This document shows positions 1 through 11,172 of a stretch of DNA of 64,000 bases, one piece after another. The notes beneath the pieces are model-generated. The model was not told where the DNA came from. It worked only from the letters and a program-made list of their open reading frames with translations, and did no database searches. Where the stretch lies: contig OX387606.1 of the NCBI GenBank assembly GCA_947568835.1, positions 20,121,940 through 20,185,939 of the forward strand. The letters run 5' to 3'. The position numbers and the translations under genes are program-made. The stretch's first letter is position 1. Every line of letters begins with the position of its first letter. This stretch comes from Protonemura montana. Lineage: Eukaryota; Arthropoda; Insecta; Plecoptera; Nemouridae.

Positions 1-173
1 TATAATTTTATTTTAAAACTCTTTCTCGGTGAACATTTTCCTAATGTGCTACTAACTGGCATGAATCTGGGTGCATGCTGCCTTGTGCTGTGTTCGATTT
101 CTATGTATTCAACGTATGCTGGGCGACTTGATACCTGTGTGTTATTAAATCACAATTTGTTCACTTTGTTTAG

Positions 174-284
174 TTGCTGCCGAGGAGGAAATGGGCGTTG
201 CGGGAAGTACGAAGCGTCGTTTGTTCTTATCTGCATCAGCTGTTCATTGCTGAGCCATCGCTTGCAAAGCTTGTACACTTTCAG
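174..284 (+). CDS. IntS2: IntS2 coding exon (antepenultimate to last)
   Basis: 37 codons in phase 0, starting LLPRRKWALREV and ending LAKLVHFQ. The acceptor is TTGTTTAG at 166-173 and the donor is CAG|GTACGA. The exon has no start codon of its own and is visible only as a splice-bounded frame. The preceding exon lies outside the window. Confidence 0.85.
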
Positions 285-1470
285 GTACGAAAACTCCTGC
301 TAACCTTCTCATTAATCTTTTAGTCCCTGAGACTCGTTGGCCAAGATATTTAATCCAAGAGCATTTACGACGTGATTCGAAATAACCGCCCTTTGAACAT
401 TATTCCTCACTCACTCATTAATCGCATCTCATTGCGATGTTTCCGGCACAGTGCTACTCGCGAGAGCTGATTCCGGTAATGGTACGTGGCATCCCGTCGA
501 TGCACATCTGCCTGGACTTCCTACCCGAACTGCTCAGTCAACCGTACACGGAGAAGCAAGTGTTTGCAGTGGACCTGGTCTCACACCTGTCGTTGCAGTA
601 TGCTTTGCCAAAGTCACTATCAGTGGCCAGATTGGCCGTCAACACGCTCTCCACTCTGCTTGCTGGTAAGCTACCATCACTGCCTTAAAGAGCTTTGAGT
701 GATATCTGTAAGGGATCCTTACCCTTACCTTTTTTGGGGCTCTAGTCTGAAAATATTGTTCATGCCTTACAAATGTCAAAGGGCTGTAAGGAGGGGAGAA
801 GGGTTTTCTTAGAGGGATTTCATCATCAACTTCTGAAAGTTTCTTACAGATTTCCACGGGCCCTGGTACTGATGGTGAAGTCAATGTTACACAATTGCCC
901 TCGCTGATTGTTTTTTATTTATTAATGACGAGAGAAACGAGAATTAACAATTAGTGTCATGGCAAAGCAGTCAGTTTATGCATTCAGCTTTTTGACAATA
1001 AATGCTTGGTATAATGTCCTAACTGTGTAAACTGTGTGAAAAACTGTCTTCTATCCAAAGGCGATTGCATATCCAAGGTGTCTTGGCACAGTTTTCATGG
1101 AACGGAAAGGACAATACACTATCTGAATCAAACGTTTGTGGATGCTGAATCTGGTTCGATACTCCACTTGCAATGATTTCTATCTTGATCCTAATAACCT
1201 TTTTATTCGTTTCGTCCAGTGCTGTCCTTCAGCAGCCGAGCTGAGCTGTTCCTCCCGACGTTGCCATCCCTGGTCCGAATCTGCGACGCATTTCCCCCGC
1301 TGATGGATGACGTGATCTCACTGCTGCTGCAGATTGGACATGTGAGCCAATCACAGGAGTCATTGGACAAAGAGTCGTCGTCACTGACCAACCAGCTTTG
1401 TACTGATGTGCAGAACACCTTCATGGCCATCCAACAGCGAGCTGCCTTCGACACTAACATCTACTCGTGA
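174..1470 (+). CDS. IntS2: Integrator complex subunit 2, C-terminal part (three exons)
   Basis: Coding exons are 174-284, 452-665 and 1220-1470. The gene continues off the left edge. IntS2 is a large scaffold subunit of the nuclear Integrator complex, which cleaves snRNA and attenuated Pol II transcripts. The recognition rests on family motifs seen here: HQLFIAEPSLAKLVHFQ in the first exon, then GIPSMHICLDFLPELLSQP and LQYALPKSLSVARLAVN in the second, and LPTLPSLVRICDAFPPL in the third. Introns of 167 and 554 bp have GT-AG ends: donors CAG|GTACGA and GCTG|GTAAG, acceptors GGCACAG|TGC and GTCCAG|TGC. Phases join cleanly: Q|C, then the split codon G|TG giving V. The C-terminus (NIYS, then TGA) appears shorter than what I recall of the vertebrate protein, which carries an extra tail. 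Identification is by homology recall; the exon borders are read directly. Confidence 0.93.
452..665 (+). CDS. IntS2: IntS2 coding exon (penultimate)
   Basis: Starts at CYSRELIPVMV directly after the acceptor CACAG and ends STLLA plus one base at the donor G|GTAAG. It contains the most conserved block, IPSMHICLDFLPELL and QYALPKSLSVARLAVN. Confidence 0.93.
1220..1470 (+). CDS. IntS2: IntS2 last coding exon
   Basis: Completes the split codon G|TG (V) and reads LSFSSRAELFLPTLPSLVR through FPPLMDDVISLLLQIGHVS to NIYS and TGA at 1468-1470. The block TLPSLV.(I/F)C.AFPPL..D..SLL.QIG matches the family's C-terminal region. Confidence 0.9.
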
Positions 1471-1595
1471 TCTTTGTTGCCCCCTTGGCAGTTGTAATTA
1501 ATGAAGACTTTTAATACGGAGTAAGCTTCGTTCCAATTAACTGAAAACATGTGTATCTGAGGTCTTAACTTTTCTTAAGTAGTTTTTATAATTAG

Positions 1596-1601
1596 AATAA
1601 A
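1596..1601 (+). promoter_or_regulatory. Polyadenylation signal of IntS2
   Basis: A canonical AATAAA 126 bp after the IntS2 stop codon, implying a short 3' UTR. Confidence 0.6.
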
Positions 1602-2315
1602 GTGAACTAAATTCTTACTAATCATTCTTCTGATATGAGTTGTGCTTGTTATGGGATACCATAAATATTGTGGTTCATATGAAAAGCTAACGCAATTTGG
1701 CTTGCGTTGTAAGATGAGCATGTCGATATTTTGGGGTGATAAAATGTGAAGTCAATCTATTGTAGAGATCAAATCAAAACAGTCAAAATTCACAAAATAA
1801 AGTAGGAAATTTGTAAATAAATTGAGAAAGAACACATACCAGCTCAAAAACGTCGTACCTACTTTATTTCAATGTATTTTACATCATCGCAAAGTTTGGT
1901 GAAAAAATGTGAAAAACTTTTGGCAGCACAACTCAAAAAAGTGCACATAAAATCTAAAAATGTTCGTACTTTTTGAAAAGTTACAAAACTGTTTTGCAGA
2001 TTTTTCTGAAAAACTTCCTGGGGTCCAAGTTGAAAACACAAGAATGTGCTCTCCAAATTTGGTTTAGATCAGAGCAGGCGTTTGGCTGCTAGAGCGCAAA
2101 CAAAAACACGAAAAAACAAACACACATGATTTTTTTCTGGGGAAAGTGGAATTGAAGATTTCACTTGCTACGCTCATCGACAAATAGCTACATCCTACTA
2201 GGTCACAAAAATACCAAAAATATTTTAATCATAAATCGATAACACTGGATTTAGTCAAACTTACTAAGCATCTCTTTTAGTAGCGGTGGCAAGAACCGAA
2301 ACTTAAACAATGAAC

Positions 2316-2351
2316 TTACATTACCACATGAATTACCATGTGGTAATGTAA
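2316..2351. repeat. Perfect 15-bp inverted repeat
   Basis: TTACATTACCACATG is followed, after a 6-nt spacer AATTAC, by its exact reverse complement. It could be a small hairpin or a protein-binding palindrome. No terminal duplication suggesting a transposon was seen. Confidence 0.7.
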
Positions 2352-2967
2352 CATGTGCCAAGCTTCATGTTTTCTGGCTCTACTAGCTCCCCCTCTCTTA
2401 TTCTCCGTCTTGCACCCACTTTTCAGCCTGTTGGCATCCTTACCGCTATACATTATTTTACTTGAACAAAATTAAAAACACACTACAATTTTCAAAGAGT
2501 AATAAGAGAGTTATAGGTTGTTTCAATACTGCTTTTTCTGGTCCCAGTATTCGATTGTTGCTTGCAGACCTTGGGACTACTGTTTGTGGTGAATCATAGC
2601 TAGCCTTGCAATGCAAAGGGTTGAAAGAGAAGAGGCATTTCTAAAAGGGAACTCTTCAGAATGAAACAAAATAAAATAAGCGATTGTGTCCTCCAGTGAG
2701 AGCAGTCGCTATAGCTTTTCAAGAGGAGCCGAAGGAATCTGTTTCATTCTCAATTGAACACAAAAATGATCCTAGCGAATCAAGAATCAAACCGTGGTCT
2801 TGAAATTTCATTCGCTCATTGTGAAAAATGTCTGTGGATTAAGGAATGTTCTGACAGGATGCCAAAGTTTGTGTGAACCTTCGAAAATCAATAAAAAACA
2901 TTGTTTTTATTTTCAATATTCTACAAATGTTGAATGGTGGGTTTTACGTGCTAAATGATTTCATAGA

Positions 2968-2983
2968 GGGGGGGGGGGGGGGG
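2968..2983 (+). repeat. Poly-G run (16 G)
   Basis: An uninterrupted run of 16 G in an AT-rich context. A second run of 13 G is at 3474-3486. Confidence 0.9.
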
Positions 2984-3473
2984 ATGGTTATATCAGGAAT
3001 CCAATATAAGCTAACTTTTTGGTTTTCATTGAAAAATGAGCGACCTGTTTCGGTTTTTTCTCGAAATTGCTCTAGCAAATCTATTTCTCATTCCAGCTGT
3101 TAGCCCCTGTGTGGTAGGCACACCATGTGTCACTAGTGTACATGAATAGCCTATCTCTGAATTCGTTGGGTTCCGCATATTTTGTGTCAGAAACTGCTGG
3201 GAACAATTTTATTACTAACTAATACATAGATACAATGTGTTCTTCTTCATTTTTATCAATTCCTACCTGTTTTTAGTTTACTTGTTTACCTACCTGTTTA
3301 CGCGGTCGGAACACATTATACACATATTAACGATGGTTGGTTGAATGTAGAATGGATGATATTTTCGTCACGCGGAGGTTGATACGTTATTTTTAATAAT
3401 CACATTGGGGTCATCAATAGGTTCCGTACAATTTTTGGACGTTTTTTTGGGACGTTTTTACGTTTTTCATTGC

Positions 3474-3486
3474 GGGGGGGGGGGGG
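3474..3486 (+). repeat. Poly-G run (13 G)
   Basis: An uninterrupted G run, the second within 500 bp. Confidence 0.9.
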
Positions 3487-3649
3487 TGATAAGTCTGCGC
3501 CCAAAAAAGAATAGCAAGTCTGTTAAAAGTTCAAACAATCGTGAGAAACAGGAAGACACCCCGGTCATCTCACTCTCAGATACACCTCTAGCCTGTCAAT
3601 CCAGCACATCATTCACCCTGAAGTAAGCACGTACAATAAATCAAAGAGC

Positions 3650-3785
3650 TTAGTTCAATGATAAAATACCAACGCATTGGAACGCAGAACAGCCAAAAAG
3701 CTGATGGGTCGGGATCCCAACGCCCCACTTACCTTGCACTTCAAGCTAGCAACTGTTACCACAGAGCCACGCTGTCTCAAGTTAA
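3650..3785 (-). mobile_element. tRNA-derived SINE, family 1, copy 1
   Basis: The minus strand reads GTGGCTCTGTGGTAACAG (A-box-like), then GCGTTGGGATCCCGACC (B-box-like), then a body with TTTTTGGCTG and GGTATTTTATCATTGAACT. The element at about 15751-15865 has the same order: GGTGCTGTGGTTAACGTG, TTCGTATCTCGACC, TTTTTGGCTG and GGTATTTTAACATTGAACT. Shared head and body at two distant sites support a SINE family. Borders are approximate. Confidence 0.6.
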
Positions 3786-6210
3786 TGCCAATTGTCAATC
3801 GGTACAATGACAATCGGCATTCACTCTCCCATACATAATTCAGTTTTATTATTTCTTAAAAAAAAACTCATCTAGAAAAATCACTGCTGTAATTTCGAAG
3901 ACTTCGGCTGTTTTGTTTCCTAAAATAAGGAAATTAATTAAATAAGGTCCGTCAATTGACTAACTACTGATGACTAAATACTTGTGTGCGTGTTTTAATA
4001 AATTAATGTAGGAGTTTAATTTCAATGCAAAGGTATGCGTGGAATAACAGCACGGGGTCTGCATTGAAGAGCAAGCCAAGCAAAAAGATTGATAAACCTG
4101 CTGAAAACTTCTCTACCGCTCAAAATCCCGCTTTCTTTAACAACTACACAAAGCAATGGTTTTCATCAACGGAAAAATTAGCAAGAAATATTTCATCTAC
4201 CTTTTTGAGTAGCATTATTTTGAAAGCACTAGCAATGGGTTTGTGATCTCTAAGCCCCATAGAAGCCCAAAGATGGTAAACATGATAACATATCTTCATC
4301 TCAGCGCAGACTAACCTGTGATTTCATTTACCACATTTCTGTATTAAAAACGAATCTTGCACATAAAAATACATCTCGTCCGCAGTTACCAGTTTTTCCG
4401 GATTGCAATGGCGGTGACCTCTGTCGAGCAAATGTGTCGTCAAACTTGTGCAAACAGACAATGAGCAAGAACATTGTTCTGTGACAATGGTTCGGTGTTC
4501 CATTTTCGGAACAGTCTCGTTGCGAGCAAGTTATTTAGAAACTGCAGACTCCGTGGATGCTGGCTCCCGTTCATCCTGGAAACCGATTGGTGTTCAGCGT
4601 CCCGAAATAAGCATATTATCCCGTCTCTCGTCTTGCCATTCCCGGCGAATAAAACCAGATGGAGTTTATAATTGAAAAACACGTTCCCATTCCCGTGCTC
4701 CCTATGCCGTTCCGGCTTCAGTGTTTCTCCTCTTTATATACTCAAGAACTAATTCATCTGTATTTACTCAATTTCCATTGTCTGCTTTGTTGCTTATCCT
4801 TTGCAATTTTGATTATCAATTGTGTTTAATTATTAAATATTCTTCCTGTCTTGATGGGAGGCTTAAAAATCTTGGTAAGTGGAGATGGAAAGTAAACTTC
4901 AAATTTATTTCATAAAGGCAGTAAACAAATTAACTCCGGGAAAGTGCGGGTAGGTACTGCACAGGTATAAATTATCGTTTAGAAGGCATTGAAATTACGT
5001 TATTCATGTCAAAATCCTGTCAAAGTTGTCACCAGTAAAAATCGATGCAGACTAAATGCAGAGGAGCCAATGACTGATGAATTCTTAAACGTGACAGGAA
5101 CAAAAAGTTCAAGAACACGTCCAGTCCATGCACCAAATTTTCTTTTCTTTTAAGCTTTTGAGTCTGAGATTTAGCTCGTAAGTACTATGCCACCTTGTGA
5201 ATTTTCTGCTAAATTCTGGTAAATTTCACATTGCGAATTGAAACTGGAATGTCCATACAACATTTGGTAGTCCATTTATTATTTCCTGGCCTAGGACTCG
5301 GTTGTATTTTGAAATGATTTTTAGCCAAACAAAATGCAGACAAGATGTCAGCCAAGGCGCTTACGTCACATGAGTTCGTATGGCACTCAAGAAATATATA
5401 CTTATAGCTGGATCTAATTAGTTTCCGATATTGTAATTACTTCTCTTCGGGGTCGTTAATAACCTCTGGGACTCGCGGCACATGTTAATCCTCAAGGCGC
5501 GGTTGAGGTCTTGATGCTGCGGTCACGAAGAGACAGACAAGATCAGGATGCGAGTGTAGCTATCCTCCGACATCACATGCCAGGAACTTTCACCTCCCCT
5601 TCTCATCCATTGAACTAGTCGGGTCAAGTGGAGAAGCTAAACAACAGAAACAACGCCAGTGCGTTTAATTATAAGCTGACACAATCAATTGACCTGAAAA
5701 AACATGTTTCTTCGGCTAAAAAGAAATAAGGACCGTGTCATCACAACAGATTATTATTCCATCGAATCAATTTGTGCATGTGCTATTACGAGGGTAACAA
5801 ACATGTAGTTTTTACTCCGATCGGTCGACCTATAACGTAGCTACTGTAGTATAACTGGTACTAGAAGGGATTACGTTGATATTATTGTATTATGTTATAT
5901 ATAATAATCCTATTTGGATGGTTATTTGCATATTATATGCTCAATGACGCATGCGCCCGTGCACGCGGATTATCTCTGGTGCAGCTCGCGGGATTTTACG
6001 GCTGGAAGAGTTTTGTCCGCATAGAGACTTTTCCAAAGCTTCCATGCCTCCACCATTATTCGGGGTTCTAACTTGGCCTGGGCTCAATTACAGCTTATGT
6101 AATCGATAGTTGTGATTCGGAGTCAGAGGAAGGTGCACTGCGGCTAGTTGCATTTCAACGGTGCATGAGGGTGGGAAATTTCGATTATCACATTTGTTTT
6201 AGCCACGATA

Positions 6211-6216
6211 TTTATT
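6211..6216 (-). promoter_or_regulatory. Polyadenylation signal of the IR gene
   Basis: TTTATT on the + strand, i.e. AATAAA on the minus strand, about 86 bp past the IR stop codon. Confidence 0.55.
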
Positions 6217-6301
6217 TTAATTTTCAAAATTCAAATTAAATCCGGCTTAATTTTATGGCATAATACGCGCGGTTATATTATTTAGGGTTTTTTATGCCTA
6301 G

Positions 6302-8260
6302 TTATCTGACAAAAACGTGTCGATGTGATTTTGTGCATATTTTCCGCAAACAATGGAAGTAAAAAACTTCTAGCACAAGCAGACACGACGCAGATACGAG
6401 CCCCATGATCAGCAGGTAAAACGGCATCTGCAGATCCTGCACCGTGAACACTTTTAGCGAGCTGCTTGAACCTGCAGTCGTCGTCGATGTATTGGAAGTC
6501 CTCTCTTTGTGAATCAGATTGAAATTTGTGAGTTCATCCCAAAATACGACGAGCCCCGCCTCGGTGATGTGGCTGTTGAACGCGTTGATTTTCTTTAGGT
6601 ACGCCGACTGCTTAGGCAACATGTACGACAAGTAATAAGACCGAGGACACTCCTTCACATAGGTGAGCATTGGCGTCCCTTCAGGAGTAAGGTACAAGGG
6701 GAAACGGAACGCAATGTCACTTTTTCGACCAATGCCCGCGAAAATACTGTACTTTGACACTCGCAGTAGAGTACTTTCGGTTGTGTTGACAACAGTCTTT
6801 CGCTTTAAATGGTTCATCACACGGTTTCCCGAGCCGACTTCGAAGGTGTCTTCCAAATTTGACGAGCCAGTCGTGATGATCAGCCCCGATCTGTCCAACT
6901 GCTCCAGGGTTTCAATGTCGCGGTAGAAGAACGGCTTGGTAACCGCCTCTAGCAGTTTCCCCTGGAAGCAGCTAGCCACTATGAACCCTAGGATGATGCA
7001 GGATATTAAAAGGACGCGCTCGGAATTGGGTTTCGGCAAGCTACCCATGCTCACACCGACGAACGGCTGGAAAGAGTCCAGCAGCAAGCGGGTGACGTCG
7101 ATAGGCGGCCGGTGGTGTTGATAAAACCTCCTGAATCGTTTGAAAATATACCACAAGGCAGTAAACGTCAGGATCATCGCAAATATCATAGCATACAATT
7201 CTTGTTTGAAAGCTAGGATCATTGTCAGCCATTTCGGAACTCGCTTCGCTTTCGGCACAACTACACAAAGTTGGTCTGTAGAGATGGGCCTAGCGAAAAC
7301 GACTTCTTCTGAGCTGTACTCTTTCAAGAACCTCGTGTTGAACGCGATGTCTGCTCGTCCGTAGAGAATGTCACCTAAGGAGCCAGTGAACATCCCAGTC
7401 TTCTCGTCGAGGTCCCCATACTCATCGTTGTCTGACGGTACCGAGGTCACTGGCGTGAAGTTCATGAACTTGGCGAGTTCTTGCAGCGCCAGACCGTCGG
7501 AGCCGTCGTATACGTTCGGCTCCACGACGACACCGTTGACGCGACGACTGATCGCCGTGTTGTTGCGTTCGAACATGGAGATGCCGATCGGGTAGCCTCT
7601 CATATTTTCCAGTTTATTCCTCACTCGCGGCTCGCAGCGCTCGAAGTCGCTCACTTTGCAAGAACAAAACGATTTATTCGATGGCAAAAACGGATCATAG
7701 AAATAAAACTTTTCAGACGGCGTCAAGGCCATGAGTAGTATGTTCAGGGTGTTGTGATTTTTCCACAGAGTCTGCAGTAAGGATTTGTAATTTTCCGGGC
7801 TGAATTTTGATGAGAGAAGAATCAAGAAGCTAGCTCGTGGGTTCCAAAAAGTCATGCGACTTATGATCATCTTGTATGATCTTATGATGGACAAATGATG
7901 CTGGGCGATGATGATGTAGCCGACGCTTAGCTCGGAAAATCTCACGCCATCGATTGTCTCATTGTGCGCCGTGTCCGGATCGATGACTTGCACTGCAAAC
8001 GGCTGCAATGGATCTAATTTCGGTAGAAATTCGTTTAAAACCATTTTGGAGTCAAAATCGTTCACGATTATGCACTTTACGTATTTCTCCGATTTGAAGT
8101 ACAACTGAATTAATTTCGAAATCAAGATACGATGTTGTCTGTCGGCGACAACTCTGTTTTTTTCAAGCTTCAACAAATCGTCTGCTACCTTGGTGTAATT
8201 AACCGCTAACGCCACGCGAACTGTTGATGAGAATAGAATCAATAGCAACATGAAATTCAT
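6302..8260 (-). CDS. Divergent ionotropic receptor (IR), intronless
   Basis: 652 residues. The frame is open 11 codons further upstream, but the first ATG is at 8260 and begins a clear signal peptide (MNFMLLLILFSSTVRVALA). IRs are chemosensory relatives of ionotropic glutamate receptors, acting as ligand-gated cation channels in sensory dendrites. Visible order: an extracellular N-terminal domain; ligand-binding lobe S1 around residues 245-335 (YDGSDGLALQELAKFMNF, GSLGDILYGRADIAFNTRF, PISTDQLCVVVPKA); M1 at about 353-372; a pore region around 390-410; M3 at about 414-437; S2 with ECPRSYYLSYMLPKQSAYL and ITEAGLVVFW; and a last membrane segment at about 612-640 with a short basic tail. Length and layout fit an intact IR. 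The single exon and weak ligand-residue conservation suggest the rapidly evolving divergent (taste-type) IRs rather than antennal or co-receptor IRs. No other IR is seen in the window. Confidence 0.93.
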   Translation of the reverse strand: MNFMLLLILFSSTVRVALAVNYTKVADDLLKLEKNRVVADRQHRILISKLIQLYFKSEKYVKCIIVNDFDSKMVLNEFLPKLDPLQPFAVQVIDPDTAHNETIDGVRFSELSVGYIIIAQHHLSIIRSYKMIISRMTFWNPRASFLILLSSKFSPENYKSLLQTLWKNHNTLNILLMALTPSEKFYFYDPFLPSNKSFCSCKVSDFERCEPRVRNKLENMRGYPIGISMFERNNTAISRRVNGVVVEPNVYDGSDGLALQELAKFMNFTPVTSVPSDNDEYGDLDEKTGMFTGSLGDILYGRADIAFNTRFLKEYSSEEVVFARPISTDQLCVVVPKAKRVPKWLTMILAFKQELYAMIFAMILTFTALWYIFKRFRRFYQHHRPPIDVTRLLLDSFQPFVGVSMGSLPKPNSERVLLISCIILGFIVASCFQGKLLEAVTKPFFYRDIETLEQLDRSGLIITTGSSNLEDTFEVGSGNRVMNHLKRKTVVNTTESTLLRVSKYSIFAGIGRKSDIAFRFPLYLTPEGTPMLTYVKECPRSYYLSYMLPKQSAYLKKINAFNSHITEAGLVVFWDELTNFNLIHKERTSNTSTTTAGSSSSLKVFTVQDLQMPFYLLIMGLVSASCLLVLEVFYFHCLRKICTKSHRHVFVR

Positions 8261-9690
8261 GACTGACGCTTTAAAAACCAAATTTTCTTCCAATCATTTC
8301 GATAATAATTATTTGCGGGCTTCGCGATTTCGAACACAAACGCACACAGCGGATCTTTGAACAACCTTTCTTGCTCTTGGCATTGTGCACCTTAAAACCG
8401 CGAACGTCGTTCCACGCTACTGAACTGTGGTGCCACCTGACAAAACTCCTCGGCCGCGACTACCGGTGTTTAGTGTTGGTGATTGGTAATTTGCCTTCGA
8501 ATCAATCTTAATCTGTGTGTTTCCAAACACGCACATGCTTGCCTTTGCCACACCTGTCGAGAGCAAACACCCGCTCGGCTTGATTGAGCTGCCCATGGCC
8601 ACGATTTCTGCAGCAGTTTCCAATCAAATACCCTCCACTCACTCTTACAGTCCCCGCTACGCTTTTACTCTACTTTTACATGAATAAGTAACCAAGCACT
8701 TGCAATTAAAGCGTTATTACACGTTAGTTTAATATGAATGCACTTGCAGCCTTAATTTAGGAATATCCGATCATTGTTATAGCGTTATTATCCCCAAGGG
8801 AGAAATAAAACCAGGAAAAAAGTATTTTGTGGCAGCATTTTTTGAACACTTTTTTACCTGTTTGTTTTTCCTCGTAAATCATTCTTCCTTATCGTAGAAT
8901 ATATCTATTTCTCGGTGATATTGAATTCGGCACGCATGTGGACATTCCTAATTCGGTTCGGCTACAATAAATATCCAATCAATCGATCAGAATTTGTTTC
9001 GCGGGTAAATCGTCGAACTTTGCTTTAGTGATACATGATTTTGTACCTGCTAATCCAAGGAAATTCGGTTGAAAAAGACATAAAAAATTATGAGAGATAA
9101 ACAAATATTGCCTCTCTTGGAGGCCCCAACTAAACTGCCGAGTATTTTGCCGAGCCTGGTTCTTTAGGATTCGGATTTTTCTGAGTGCAATTGAGAAAGA
9201 AATATATTTTGACAAAACCCTTGGAATCAGTTCAAAGTCTCTACACAGTTCTAATAAAACTCCTACGTACCTCAGTTCGATCTGTGGTGTTAAGTTACAG
9301 CAGCATTGAAGCAATCAATGTTCACTCTAAATCAGAATCGAACGAAATACAAAACGAAGTATTCGGATTGAATACCCATTTGAAACTCTACTGCAGTGAA
9401 ACTCGGTTTCAATCACATGCAGAGATTGGAGATCTTGATCTCGATCGGCGGCTGCTAGTTTTAAGCCGTGGAGAGATCACGACCGAGCAGCCGCATTAAC
9501 CACGTAACAGGCTAATTAGGGGTGAGTTGTACACGCTGTCACGTGCCCGCCACGTGTCCCTGTTAGCCGCGTGGCACGCGCGCGCCTTGATTTCCTTGTG
9601 CTTGACGCGGTCAAATATGTTGCCAATTATATTGTAGTTGGTATTACTCACGTACAACGAGCAGGGAGCTAAATCGGTCGTTAATCTTAT
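8261..9690. other. Region upstream of the IR gene, no gene recognised
   Basis: Presumably holds the IR promoter, which I cannot place. Two overlapping small open frames on opposite strands (8979-9314 and 9185-9499) have no motif and no splice logic. Two tandem E-boxes sit near the end (9540-9556). Confidence 0.4.
9540..9556. promoter_or_regulatory. Two CACGTG E-boxes one helical turn apart
   Basis: CACGTG at 9540-9545 and again at 9551-9556, 11 bp centre to centre, in a locally GC-rich patch. CACGTG is the palindromic site of bHLH factors such as Myc/Max, Clock/Cycle or Mitf. Function is inferred from sequence only. Confidence 0.35.
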
Positions 9691-9699
9691 ATGATAGCG

Positions 9700-10255
9700 G
9701 ATTATTGATGAGCGTAGCGTGCGAAACAAAATTTTCAATTTTACATACCCCAGAAAAAAAAAACACGTCTGTGTTTGTGTTTTTTGTGTCTGTTCGATGG
9801 TGTTCTCTGATTATTGTGTTTAACGACGCACTGTTTTGACAAAAATCGGTCGAATAATTGTGGAATTCAAAATTTACAAATATTTTCATATTTTATGAAT
9901 GAGCTTTTAGGAGTTTGTGAAGAACAGACACATTTTGTTAAAATTCTGAGTTATAGTTTCCCTGACAACGTAAACGCACTAATTTCATATGCCTACCCTT
10001 TTCGTAGTTGCTTGTAAATTTGCAGGGATAGTTTTCATGACAACATCAATGATCAGATTTGAAGAAGATTTTGGAAATTCCAAGACAATCTCCATGACAA
10101 CATTTTTTAAAATCTTAAACCAAAATACAGCGAATATAAGTACGGAATATAAAGTATGCAGGGTACCAAACAATTAAGGAACAAGGATTAAGGAAAAAAA
10201 GAAAATACGCATATCTCCAACGCAACGAAAATTGCGTTGCGATGCCCTGGGAAGA
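9700..10255 (+). repeat. ~0.5 kb interspersed element, copy 1
   Basis: Collinear with 12208-12695. Both begin GATGAGCGTAGCG(T/A)GCGAA.CAAAAT, then TCAATT..AC.TACCCCA. Both then carry a TTCATGACAAC block and GTATGCAGGGTACC. Both end AAAATACGC..ATCT.CAAC with a final GATGCCCTGG or AAAGCCCTAG. The two copies are clearly diverged. No coding capacity or clear terminal repeats were seen; it could be a nonautonomous DNA element or a retroposon tail. This copy also includes the AACGACGCACTGTTTTGAC motif of another dispersed repeat. Confidence 0.6.
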
Positions 10256-10324
10256 TATGAATTCAGTGTTTATAATATGTACGCTATTTCAGTGAACAAT
10301 CGTCTCAAATCAAACCCTCTTCGG

Positions 10325-10625
10325 TGATCGGCCGGCAGCCATTGCTCTTATCACATCTCGAAAACCCGTCAGCCAATAGGAGCCGAGCATCAGCTGATCG
10401 ATGGCGGCAAGGCGGAATCGATCGCGGCAAGGCGGGATCGATCGCGGCAAGGCGGGATCGATCGAGCACATGGCGTGTGACGTCACGTGGACTGTGACAC
10501 AGCGATACTCTTTTGTCGGCTGCGCGCCTGGTACTACAAGATACTTTTCGGTCTCGTTTTAGTTTCTCATTTCAGACCGAGCCAGTGTCAGCCCTGCGCG
10601 TAGGCAGCCCTGCGGTACGCACGTG
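10325..10625. promoter_or_regulatory. GC-rich patch with CRE/E-box and a ~20-bp tandem repeat
   Basis: Contains AGCCAATAGG (CCAAT-like), three units of GATCGATCGCGGCAAGGCGG (10397-10465) and the composite TGACGTCACGTG (10478-10489), which overlaps a CRE and an E-box. It also has a short inverted repeat TCGGTCT/AGACCGA and a doubled CAGCCCTGCG. This resembles a promoter or CpG island, but no gene can be traced downstream on either strand. Confidence 0.3.
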
Positions 10626-10645
10626 CACTACAAGTTGCAGCTGCT

Positions 10646-10690
10646 TTATTTTATTTACGGTGCTTAACGACGCACTGTTTTGGGTACTGG
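10646..10690 (+). repeat. Fragment of the AACGACGCACTG dispersed repeat
   Basis: TTTATTTACGGTGCTTAACGACGCACTGTTTTGG followed by a CTGGCC-like stretch, matching the better copies at 17500-17600 and 46985-47230. A more decayed trace is at about 10828-10872. Confidence 0.55.
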
Positions 10691-11172
10691 CCAAGTGGTT
10701 TTAAATGTGGGGAAGAAATTTGAATTTTATTATCAGAAATGAGAACATCAATACATTAATCATTTTCCATATCTGGCTTATAGGACGACTGTATTTATTT
10801 ATTTGATTTAATTTAATTTATTTATTTGTTGCTTTTTACAGCGCACAGTTTTGTACATTGGTAAGGTATTTTTTGACCTTATATAAAAGCCTTAATCCGT
10901 TGCTAAGGCCCGAAATAGTTTGTACCTATCTGGCTGGGATGTCTCATTCCACTAAATCTTTATAGAAATCGATAAATTTGGTCGAAAACGCGGGCGCTTG
11001 GGCTAGATCGGTTCGTTTTTTCGGTTTTACAGCTCGTTGTGGCATTTTCACGGCGATTCGATCACGGTTTTGGCGGTGAAATGTTGAAAATTACAAAAAA
11101 ATCGACGGAAAATGTCCGACAAAAATGCATTTTTCACAATCGAATTCGTAGCGCGTAGCGACGGAATGATTT

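Larger units (their letters stand above)
1602..6210. other. Intergenic region between convergent IntS2 and IR genes
   Basis: AT-rich and without a convincing coding exon. It contains a perfect hairpin (2316-2351), two poly-G runs (2968-2983 and 3474-3486) and a tRNA-derived SINE (about 3650-3785). A smaller imperfect inverted repeat, AATGCC(A/G)ATTGTCA, lies around 3784-3822. The small open frames here show no family motifs and look like chance. Confidence 0.6.

Noticed and set aside
8261..8293. Eleven extra N-terminal codons for the IR
   Set aside because: They begin at a TTG; the first ATG at 8260 starts a textbook signal peptide.
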